Shown: positions 1-5,529 of the stretch, in pieces
How positions within the stretch are numbered: position 1 is the first letter of the stretch
Layout: the number at the start of each line of letters is the position of its first letter
Source: CAYQQJ01 sp964419935
Lineage (GTDB): Bacteria; Pseudomonadota; Gammaproteobacteria; Pseudomonadales; Cellvibrionaceae
Direction: 5' to 3'
DNA: 10,734 nucleotides
Assembly (NCBI GenBank): GCA_964419935.1
Contig: CAYQQJ010000058.1
Span: forward strand, 1-10,734
Made by a program: the position numbers and the translations under genes
Notes under the pieces: model-generated
Told to the model about the DNA's origin: nothing
The model's input: only the letters and a program-made list of their open reading frames with translations
Databases searched by the model: none

Positions 1-66
1 CCCGTCATTTTACCAAAGCCAGTATCCATGCGGGAGAATTTCAACAGCCTGCTAGTAGTTTTAGCG
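1..66 (-). other. Possible insertion-sequence end or remnant
   Basis: Read on the minus strand from 52 to 1, the sequence begins GCAGGCTGTTGAAATTCTCC and continues with CGCATGGATACTGGC and TGGTAAAATGACGGG. A start GGCTGTTGAAAAA is common at the ends of several insertion-sequence families, and the rest resembles the leader before such transposases, from memory. The window ends before any transposase could be seen. This is a weak resemblance. Confidence 0.25.
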
Positions 67-78
67 CCGGTCCGCTTC

Positions 79-169
79 GGGGTAGGGCTTTTCAAGACAC
101 GCCGTAAACCCATCCCTGGGGGCTCCTCGCCCGAATCCCGCGGGCCAGGGTCTTGAAAAGCCCTACCCC
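79..169. repeat. Palindromic intergenic element with 20-bp inverted arms
   Basis: The arms GGGGTAGGGCTTTTCAAGAC (79-98) and its perfect reverse complement (150-169) enclose 51 bases. Inside are a further inverted pair, CCCTGG (114-119) and CCAGGG (145-150), and the 8-bp palindrome CCCGCGGG (137-144). There is no reading frame of note and no T-run typical of a terminator. The shape is that of a REP/MITE-like element, and the inner segment CACGCCGTAAACCCATCC looks familiar from repeats in marine gammaproteobacteria, from memory only. It lies about 100 bases downstream of the mipA-like gene. Confidence 0.75.
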
Positions 170-235
170 AAATCGAACCTCCCTGTATACACGCTTTAAG
201 TATGGAACTATTGAATTCCGAAATTTGAGTTTTAA

Positions 236-263
236 CTTGCAGCTTGCAGCTTGCGGCTTGCAG
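236..263. repeat. Heptad repeat, left flank
   Basis: Four tandem 7-base units on the plus strand: CTTGCAG, CTTGCAG, CTTGCGG, CTTGCAG. They end eight bases from the mipA-like stop codon. On the other strand they read CTGCAAG, the same family as the repeats at 10636-10683, so the two blocks are inverted relative to each other and border the whole cluster. The stretch 170-235 between this block and the palindromic element shows nothing I can name. Confidence 0.8.
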
Positions 264-271
264 CTCCAAAA

Positions 272-1093
272 TCAATCCAATGGTGGGACCCGAATTTTCG
301 ATTGCGCAAATACCCAGGAAATTCCCAGTCCGACCGTGACGAAATGATCCGTTTCCACCAGGGGGCTGTCATCGAATGTCGCGCCATCCAGATAGTCATA
401 GCGCAGGTAGGCGCCATACCATAAACGTCCCTCTCGCTTGCTCACACCGAACTTGAAATAACTTCCGCTATAACCGCTCTGGGCGTCATAAAACGGGCGA
501 GCTTCATTGGCGTATGCATGATCTACGTTGTAATAATAATCGTGGTATCCATCAGAACCGTACACAATGCCCAGATCCAGACTGCCGTCCCAGCCATTCC
601 AGTCGAGGCTTTCATAGGTAAACTTTGGGTTGGCGAGATAGCCGATGTGCTCGATAGAGGTAAAATCCGTTACGAAGACCGCGCGCAGTGGAACGCGCAG
701 GGACCATCCTTCGGAAAAATCCTTGCCCGTCAGGTTGAAGTTGGCTGAAGGGCCCACTTCAAACGCCGAGTCCAGTTCCGGCATTCCCTGACGCAGGGTA
801 TTGTTTTCGCTGTCACCGTTGAGAGCGGCATCGGCGCTGATATTCAGCTCGAAATTTTCCGATTCATAGAAAAGGCCGCGAACACCATCGTCGTCGGCAC
901 GCAAAAACTCGCCGCGATAAACCAGGTAGGGAATCGGCAGAAACTGGGCCTGATACTGCTCAGAGCCGCGGTAATGAGCAAGTGCCTGGGTGCCTATGCC
1001 GGCGCCCAGCTCCCACAGGGGCTCTTCCTGGGCGTGTGCTGGAATGCTGGTGATTATCAGCGGCGCTATCATCAATAAAAAAAACCGGTACAC
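272..1093 (-). CDS. MipA/OmpV-family outer membrane protein
   Basis: The product is a predicted outer-membrane beta-barrel of the MipA/OmpV family. MipA of E. coli is a scaffold that bridges murein hydrolase MltA and synthase PBP1B, while OmpV-like members are porin-like; the role of this member is unknown. I start it at the GTG at 1093, because GGAGAA lies five bases after its GGAG core upstream and the resulting 273-residue protein begins with a clean signal peptide: Tyr-Arg, a hydrophobic core (FFLLMIAPLIITSIP) and cleavage after AHA at residue 21. A longer reading from TTG at 1117 would start inside the U-tract of the pnp terminator. The mature part has alternating aromatic strands (WELGAGIG, LPIPYLVYRGEF, YYNVDHAYANEARPFYDAQSGY) and ends with GLGISWVFAQS plus a short tail. 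It follows pnp but after a terminator, so it probably has its own transcription or depends on read-through. Confidence 0.9.
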   Translation of the reverse strand: MYRFFLLMIAPLIITSIPAHAQEEPLWELGAGIGTQALAHYRGSEQYQAQFLPIPYLVYRGEFLRADDDGVRGLFYESENFELNISADAALNGDSENNTLRQGMPELDSAFEVGPSANFNLTGKDFSEGWSLRVPLRAVFVTDFTSIEHIGYLANPKFTYESLDWNGWDGSLDLGIVYGSDGYHDYYYNVDHAYANEARPFYDAQSGYSGSYFKFGVSKREGRLWYGAYLRYDYLDGATFDDSPLVETDHFVTVGLGISWVFAQSKIRVPPLD

Positions 1094-1096
1094 GCT

Positions 1097-1102
1097 TTCT
1101 CC
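1097..1102 (-). promoter_or_regulatory. Ribosome binding site that decides the mipA-like start
   Basis: GGAGAA on the minus strand, with five bases between GGAG and the GTG at 1093. It supports the shorter start over the in-frame TTG at 1117, which has only terminator sequence in front of it. The signal peptide reads correctly from this GTG. Confidence 0.7.
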
Positions 1103-1115
1103 AATATTTTTCCAC

Positions 1116-1142
1116 AAAAAAGCCCGCAGGTGCGCGGGCTTT
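1116..1142 (-). terminator. Intrinsic terminator after pnp
   Basis: On the minus strand the arms AAGCCCGC and GCGGGCTT (1141-1134 and 1127-1120), extendable by one A-T pair, enclose a six-base loop. The run of T that begins in the arm continues to 1116. It lies 72 bases after the pnp stop and only 23 bases before the GTG of the mipA-like gene, so it should insulate that gene from the ribosomal cluster. Confidence 0.9.
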
Positions 1143-1150
1143 CAATTTAC

Positions 1151-1179
1151 ATCATGCAGCTGCGGATACTTGGTGGCAA
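1151..1179 (-). promoter_or_regulatory. Candidate promoter for the mipA-like gene
   Basis: On the minus strand TTGCCA (1179-1174; five of six matches to the -35 consensus) and CATGAT (1156-1151; four of six) are separated by 17 bases. Transcription would start just before the pnp terminator hairpin, which would then sit at the very 5' end of the mRNA, too early to terminate efficiently but able to act as a 5' stabilising stem. The -10 match is modest and could be chance. Confidence 0.25.
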
Positions 1180-1213
1180 CGCAGTGTCAGCAGCTTGTCG
1201 ATGCTTGTTCTTG

Positions 1214-3370
1214 TCACTTGGGAGCGTTGCTGTCATCGTCCGAGTTATCGGCAACTTCAACGGGCGCTTCCTGCGGTGCAACCGGCGCTGGCAAGGTCTC
1301 TTTGATAGACAGCTTGATGCGGCCGCGCTGATCGACATCGAGACATTTCACTTTGACCATCTGGCCTTCGGTCAAGTAGTCGCTGACGCTGTTAACGCGT
1401 TCGTGAGCGATCTGTGAAATATGCACCAGGCCGTCTTTACCGGGCAGGAAGTTTACGAAGGCGCCGAAGTCGACGATACGCACAACTTTACCTTCATAGG
1501 TCGCACCGATTTCCGCTTCCGCCGTGATTTCTTCGATACGCGCAACCGCCGCTTTCATCGAATCGCCAGCATCGGCATAGATCTTCACAGTGCCGTCATC
1601 GTCGATATCGATCGATGCGCCAGTCTCTTCCGTAATGGAACGAATGGTCGCGCCGCCTTTACCGATGATGTCACGGATTTTGTCCGGATCAACTTTCAGG
1701 GTGTGGAACTGCGGTGCATTTTCCGACAGGTTGGAGCGCGGTGTGGAAATGACCTTGTTCATTTCACTGAGGATGTGCAGACGGGCCTGTAGGGCCTGCT
1801 CCAGTGCGATATCCATGATTTCTTCAGTGATACCTTCGATCTTGATATCCATCTGCAGCGCGGTCACACCATTGGCCGTTCCCGCAACTTTGAAATCCAT
1901 GTCGCCGAGGTGGTCTTCATCACCCAGAATATCGGTCAACACGGCGAAGCCATCGGACTCTTTTACCAGGCCCATGGCGATACCAGCTACCGGCGCTTTC
2001 AAGGGCACGCCTGCGTCCATCAGTGCCAGACTGGTACCACATACAGAGGCCATGGAGCTGGAACCGTTGGACTCGGTAATTTCACTGACCACACGCATGG
2101 TGTAGGGGAAATCTTCCAGGCTTGGCAATACCGCAGCCACACCGCGACGAGCCAAACGACCATGGCCGATCTCACGACGACCGGTGCCGCCCATACGGCC
2201 GCACTCACCAACAGAATAAGGAGGAAAGTTGTAGTGCAGCATGAACGGATCTTTACGTTCGCCTTCCAGTGCGTCGATCATCTGCGCATCGCGAGCTGAA
2301 CCCAGAGTTGCCACGACCAACGCCTGGGTTTCACCGCGGGTGAACAACGCGGAACCGTGAACCTTGGGAAGAACGCCCGCTTCGACTAGTACCGAGCGCA
2401 CAGTCTTGGAGTCACGGCCGTCAATACGCGGCTCGCCAGCCACAACGCGGCTGCGAACAATTTGCTTTTCCACCTTGCCGAACAGCTCGCGCACATCGTC
2501 AGCTTCAACACCGGCCTCTTCAGAAGCCAACTGTTCTACAGCCTGATTGCGCAGCTCGGACAAACGGTCGTAACGCTTTTGTTTGTCGATAATACGGTAT
2601 GCCACACCAATGGAATCGGCGAAGTCTTTCTCGATGGCGGCTTTCAGTTCAGCATTGACTGCCGGCGCCTGCCATTCCCATTTCGGCTTGCCCGCATCGC
2701 GAACCAGCTCGTCGATGGCCTGAATGACGGTTTGCATTTCCTGGTGGGCGTAAAGCACCGCGCCCAACATGATATCTTCCGGAAGCTCTTTCGCTTCGGA
2801 TTCAACCATCAACACGGCGTCACGTGTACCGGCGACCACCATGTCCAGTTCGGAGTCCACCAGTCCGCTGTACGATGGGTTCAGCAGGTAACCGTCAGCC
2901 TGGGTGTACCCCACGCGCGCGCCACCAATAGGACCGGCAAATGGAATACCAGAAATAGCCAGCGCCGCGGACGTGCCGATCATTGCGGCGATGTCGGGGT
3001 CCCGGTTCTTTTCAGACGAAATAACGGTACAGATTACTTGAACTTCGGCCATATAGCCGTTGGGAAACAGCGGACGGATTGGTCGGTCGATCAGGCGTGA
3101 CGTCAGGGTTTCTTTCTCGTTGGGTCGACCTTCACGCTTGAAGAAGCCGCCGGGTATTTTACCCGCCGCATAGGCTTTTTCCTGGTAGTGTACGGACAAG
3201 GGGAAGAACGGCTGCCCCGGCTTGGCTTCTTTGGCGCCCACAACGGTACACAGAACCGAGGTCTCACCCACGGTGACTATAACGGCACCAGTCGCCTGAC
3301 GCGCAACGCGGCCAGTTTCCAGAGTAACGGTGTCATTACCATATTGAAATTTCTTGATTACAGGATTCAC
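1214..3370 (-). CDS. pnp: Polyribonucleotide nucleotidyltransferase (PNPase)
   Basis: PNPase degrades RNA 3' to 5' by phosphorolysis and is a component of the degradosome in many gammaproteobacteria. The 718 residues show two RNase PH domains (about 1-145 and 310-540) joined by an alpha-helical linker, then a KH domain with RDIIGKGG (about 555-615) and an S1 domain (GATYEGKVVRIVDFGAFVNF onward, about 622-690). Catalytic-site signatures are present: NFPPYSVGE, the TESNGSSSMASVCG segment and LGDEDHLGDMDF with the conserved Asp residues. A short Pro/Ala-rich then acidic tail follows the S1 domain. The start is GTG, with AAGGA seven bases upstream, and gives an N-terminus (MNPVIKKFQYG) that fits the family. 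It lies 286 bases after rpsO, the gap in which E. coli has RNase III processing and PNPase autoregulation. A strong terminator follows the gene. Confidence 0.98.
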   Translation of the reverse strand: MNPVIKKFQYGNDTVTLETGRVARQATGAVIVTVGETSVLCTVVGAKEAKPGQPFFPLSVHYQEKAYAAGKIPGGFFKREGRPNEKETLTSRLIDRPIRPLFPNGYMAEVQVICTVISSEKNRDPDIAAMIGTSAALAISGIPFAGPIGGARVGYTQADGYLLNPSYSGLVDSELDMVVAGTRDAVLMVESEAKELPEDIMLGAVLYAHQEMQTVIQAIDELVRDAGKPKWEWQAPAVNAELKAAIEKDFADSIGVAYRIIDKQKRYDRLSELRNQAVEQLASEEAGVEADDVRELFGKVEKQIVRSRVVAGEPRIDGRDSKTVRSVLVEAGVLPKVHGSALFTRGETQALVVATLGSARDAQMIDALEGERKDPFMLHYNFPPYSVGECGRMGGTGRREIGHGRLARRGVAAVLPSLEDFPYTMRVVSEITESNGSSSMASVCGTSLALMDAGVPLKAPVAGIAMGLVKESDGFAVLTDILGDEDHLGDMDFKVAGTANGVTALQMDIKIEGITEEIMDIALEQALQARLHILSEMNKVISTPRSNLSENAPQFHTLKVDPDKIRDIIGKGGATIRSITEETGASIDIDDDGTVKIYADAGDSMKAAVARIEEITAEAEIGATYEGKVVRIVDFGAFVNFLPGKDGLVHISQIAHERVNSVSDYLTEGQMVKVKCLDVDQRGRIKLSIKETLPAPVAPQEAPVEVADNSDDDSNAPK

Positions 3371-3656
3371 AATTTTATCCTTTTGTTCAGATAGCTTCTT
3401 TTGTCAAATGGAGTGCCAATACTTCAGCGACCGTATTCATTGCCAGAATCATTTTTCGATTCACTTTCAGAATCACTTTCAGACCGACCCTCATCTCGGG
3501 TCACAGTCTGCTTTGAAACGGCCAACTGAATGGCGATGGTTTACGCTGTTCAAGGAGTCTGTCAGAGCTAAGGCTCCTGGCCAGCGATGGGCAAAACACA
3601 AACGGTATTGCCCGAAATTCAAAACGAATGTGCCCGCAAAGCGGGCACATCGGTTG
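3371..3656 (-). other. rpsO-pnp intergenic region with several stem-loops
   Basis: This 286-base gap has no convincing gene. After the rpsO terminator, the minus-strand RNA can form an imperfect stem at 3586-3544. Its base is CGCTG/CAGCG, then a 2x2 internal loop, then CA-GGAG/CTCC-T-TG with one bulged base, and a small GAGC-CTTA-GCTC hairpin competes inside it. A second stem lies at 3509-3481 (AGAC and GACCC pairing with GGGTC and GTCT). From 3480 to 3433 there are four degenerate 12-base units starting GAAAGTGATTCT. In E. coli this gap carries an RNase III-cleaved stem through which PNPase represses itself; one of these stems could play that part here, by inference only. I found no good promoter. 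Confidence 0.5.
3621..3650 (-). terminator. Intrinsic terminator after rpsO
   Basis: A perfect 10-bp stem, ATGTGCCCGC and GCGGGCACAT (3650-3641 and 3637-3628), with a three-base loop, is followed on the minus strand by TTCGTTTT. It begins six bases after the rpsO stop. The position matches the E. coli rpsO terminator, where partial read-through supplies pnp mRNA. Confidence 0.88.
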
Positions 3657-3926
3657 TTAGCGACGCAGACCAAGAGTCTTGATAAGCGCTGCATAACGAT
3701 TGAGGTCCTTCCCTTTCAGGTAGTCCAACAACTTACGACGCTGGTTAACCATGCGGATCAAACCACGACGAGAGTGGTGATCATGCTTGTGACCGGCGAA
3801 GTGGCCTTGCAGTTTGTTGATGTTGGCAGTCAGCAAAGCGACTTGAACTTCTGGCGAGCCAGTGTCGTTCGCGCTTGTTTGATGCTCTTTCACGATTGCT
3901 GCTTTTTCTGATGCACTAAGTGCCAT
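3657..3926 (-). CDS. rpsO: 30S ribosomal protein S15
   Basis: S15 is a primary 16S rRNA-binding protein that nucleates assembly of the 30S platform and contributes to intersubunit bridge B4. The product has 89 residues, the same length as in E. coli, and the characteristic core TGSPEVQVALLTANINKLQGH, then HKHDHHSRRGLIRMVNQRRKLLDYL, ending in LIKTLGLRR. The ATG is preceded by GAGG eight bases upstream. It is followed at once by a strong intrinsic terminator (3621-3650), and a structured 189-base leader separates it from truB. S15 represses its own translation in several bacteria through leader structures of unrelated shape, so the hairpins in this leader are candidates for such control. Confidence 0.98.
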   Translation of the reverse strand: MALSASEKAAIVKEHQTSANDTGSPEVQVALLTANINKLQGHFAGHKHDHHSRRGLIRMVNQRRKLLDYLKGKDLNRYAALIKTLGLRR

Positions 3927-4115
3927 AACCTATTCCTCAAGTTTTAAAATATGCAACACAGCCAATGGGTCACCACCGGCTGCGGAGATCGCGGCCCGCC
4001 CGCGCATATTTGCAGGCAGGTCGGTTCGAAGCCGAAGCTTCGAATACTGCTGGAATGCGATAACGCACTCCTGATTCGGAAAACACTTGGTTTTGCTCTT
4101 GCCCCACACTGGCCC
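3927..4115 (-). promoter_or_regulatory. rpsO leader region between truB and rpsO
   Basis: This 189-base gap is long for an otherwise tight operon. It holds an 8-bp hairpin capped by a UUCG tetraloop (4044-4025), a second GC-rich hairpin (4004-3990, CGCGG/CCGCG), and the rpsO ribosome binding site GAGG. In E. coli rpsO has its own promoter here. The best match I can find on the minus strand is GTGACC (3973-3968), 16 bases, TATTTT (3951-3946), four of six in each box, which is weak and would leave a very short leader without the hairpins. The hairpins may serve S15 autoregulation or RNA processing. Confidence 0.45.
4025..4044 (-). other. UUCG-capped hairpin upstream of rpsO
   Basis: On the minus strand TTCGAAGC and GCTTCGAA form a perfect 8-bp stem closed by a C-G pair over TTCG, the unusually stable cUUCGg tetraloop. 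It is not followed by a T-run, so it is not an intrinsic terminator. It lies about 98 bases before the rpsO ATG and about 72 bases after the truB stop. It may be an RNA processing boundary, a 3' stabiliser of truB mRNA, or part of an S15-responsive leader. Confidence 0.6.
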
Positions 4116-5066
4116 TCAAGACAAGGCAGCGCTGGAGACCACGCGCTTGGGCGCTATGCGTCCGTCGTCAGTAATCTCGCCCAGACCGAGAAAACCCCTG
4201 TCTTCGCAGCGAACACGCACTGTATCACCTTGATCTCCGAGACGATAGACCTTCACATCCATCACGGCCTGGCCCTGACAGAAGTAAAACGCGCTGCTCG
4301 AATCCAGCTGCAATTCGGGGAGCGTCGCCACCGGCGCATCCACCGGCAACAGGTAATGGTCCAGAACTTCTGGCCCCTGCTCACCGCGCTCACCAGACAA
4401 AGTGTCCAAACTGACCGACTGCCCTTCGGAAAAGGGTCCAGCCTGAGTTCGGCGAAGCACGCTGACATGTGCGCCGCAGCCGAGGTCTGCACCCAGATCC
4501 TGGGCAATACTGCGCACATAAGTGCCTTTGCTGCAGGCCATTTCAATGTCGACTTCAGCAATCGGGCCGGGACGAAATGCCAGAAGCTCCAGTCTGTACA
4601 GTGTGACCGCCCGCGCTTCACGTTCGATTTCGACGCCTTCCCGGGCGAGCTTGTACAGCGGCTTACCCTGGTGCTTGAGTGCCGAAAACATCGGCGGCAC
4701 CTGCAAAATGTCGCCGCGGTATTTGACCAATGCCGCCTCGACTTGTTCTGCCGTAATAGCGGACGCGTCTTCCTGAGCCACAACAGCGCCCTCGGAATCC
4801 AAAGTGTCGGTCGAAATGCCCAAGCGGAAGGTACTGCGATAACTCTTGTCCGCGTTCAGCAAATACTGGGAGAACTTGGTGGATTCGCCAAAACACAAGG
4901 GCAGAACGCCTGTAGCCAACGGATCCAGTGCGCCGGTGTGCCCCGCCTTGCTGGCGAAGAACAGGCGCTTGGCTTTTTGCAGGGCGTCGTTGGAGCTCAT
5001 GCCACTGGCTTTATCCAGCACCAGCACACCGTCCAGCTTGCGACCATACTTACGACTGCGACCCAT
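4116..5066 (-). CDS. truB: tRNA pseudouridine(55) synthase TruB
   Basis: TruB converts uridine 55 in the T-loop of almost all elongator tRNAs to pseudouridine and also acts as a tRNA chaperone. The 316-residue protein carries the catalytic motif GHTGALDPLATG with the nucleophile Asp at residue 48, the substrate-binding KSYRSTFRLGISTDTLDSEG segment (about 89-108), the CSKGTYVRSIAQDLG motif (about 183-197), and a C-terminal PUA-like RNA-binding domain (about 250-316). Length is that of the E. coli enzyme. The start ATG shares its A with the rbfA stop codon (TAATG), so the two are probably coupled in translation. It is followed by a 189-base gap before rpsO. Identification is firm. Confidence 0.98.
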   Translation of the reverse strand: MGRSRKYGRKLDGVLVLDKASGMSSNDALQKAKRLFFASKAGHTGALDPLATGVLPLCFGESTKFSQYLLNADKSYRSTFRLGISTDTLDSEGAVVAQEDASAITAEQVEAALVKYRGDILQVPPMFSALKHQGKPLYKLAREGVEIEREARAVTLYRLELLAFRPGPIAEVDIEMACSKGTYVRSIAQDLGADLGCGAHVSVLRRTQAGPFSEGQSVSLDTLSGERGEQGPEVLDHYLLPVDAPVATLPELQLDSSSAFYFCQGQAVMDVKVYRLGDQGDTVRVRCEDRGFLGLGEITDDGRIAPKRVVSSAALS

Positions 5067-5500
5067 TAACGATCGTCTTCGTCCGGATTTACTGGTTTGG
5101 TGTCAGGTTCAGCATCCGAACCGAGATCCGGCTCCGCGCTCTTGTCCGATGCCACAGCACGATCAATAAGATTCGACAGCTCCTGCCCCCGGACCGAACT
5201 CCTGTCATAGTAAAACTGCAATCGCGGCGTAATGCGCGTGGTCAGCTCCTTTGCGACAAGATTACGCAGAAACGCCGACGCCTTGTTCAGTATGGCGACG
5301 GAGTTCTCGCAGGTTTCTTCATCGTTTTCACCGACCAAAGTGACGAAAACTTTCGCGTAGGAAAGATCCCGCGTCACGGTCACATCATTGATGTTGATCA
5401 TGCCCACCCGAGGGTCGCGCACTTCCTGCTGAATCAGCAGTGCCAAGCTGCGCTGAAGTGCGTCGGCGACGCGGTCGGAGCGGTGGAATTCTTTCGCCAT
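5066..5500 (-). CDS. rbfA: 30S ribosome-binding factor RbfA
   Basis: RbfA is a KH-fold factor that binds the 30S subunit near helix 1 of 16S rRNA and is needed for late maturation and growth in the cold. The 144-residue protein shows the family pattern: KEFHRSDRVADALQRSLALLIQQEVRDPRVG at the N-terminus, the central TVTRDLSYAKVFVT strand, the SAFLR turn region, and LTTRITPRLQFYYD. The last 25 or so residues are an acidic, disordered tail (EPDLGSDAEPD... DEDDR), somewhat longer than the minimal family core. Its stop overlaps the truB start in the sequence TAATG, which implies translational coupling. The Shine-Dalgarno sequence before its own ATG is weak, so re-initiation after infB, 29 bases upstream, is likely. 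Confidence 0.97.
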   Translation of the reverse strand: MAKEFHRSDRVADALQRSLALLIQQEVRDPRVGMININDVTVTRDLSYAKVFVTLVGENDEETCENSVAILNKASAFLRNLVAKELTTRITPRLQFYYDRSSVRGQELSNLIDRAVASDKSAEPDLGSDAEPDTKPVNPDEDDR

Positions 5501-5529
5501 GGCTGTTGCGCTCGGCTCTACCCTTGTGG

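Noticed and set aside
272..1117. 281-residue version of the mipA-like protein starting with TTG
   Set aside because: The TTG lies in the T-run of the pnp terminator and has no ribosome binding site; the GTG at 1093 has GGAGAA and begins a proper signal peptide.
3424..3525. Short minus-strand frame in the pnp leader giving an acidic Ser/Glu/Asp repeat peptide
   Set aside because: A stop codon at 3543-3541 limits it, it has no ATG and no ribosome binding site, and the repeat content follows from the 12-base tandem units.
3951..5069. 372-codon plus-strand open frame opposite truB
   Set aside because: It mirrors truB almost exactly and has no family resemblance; it is a shadow of biased codon use on the other strand.
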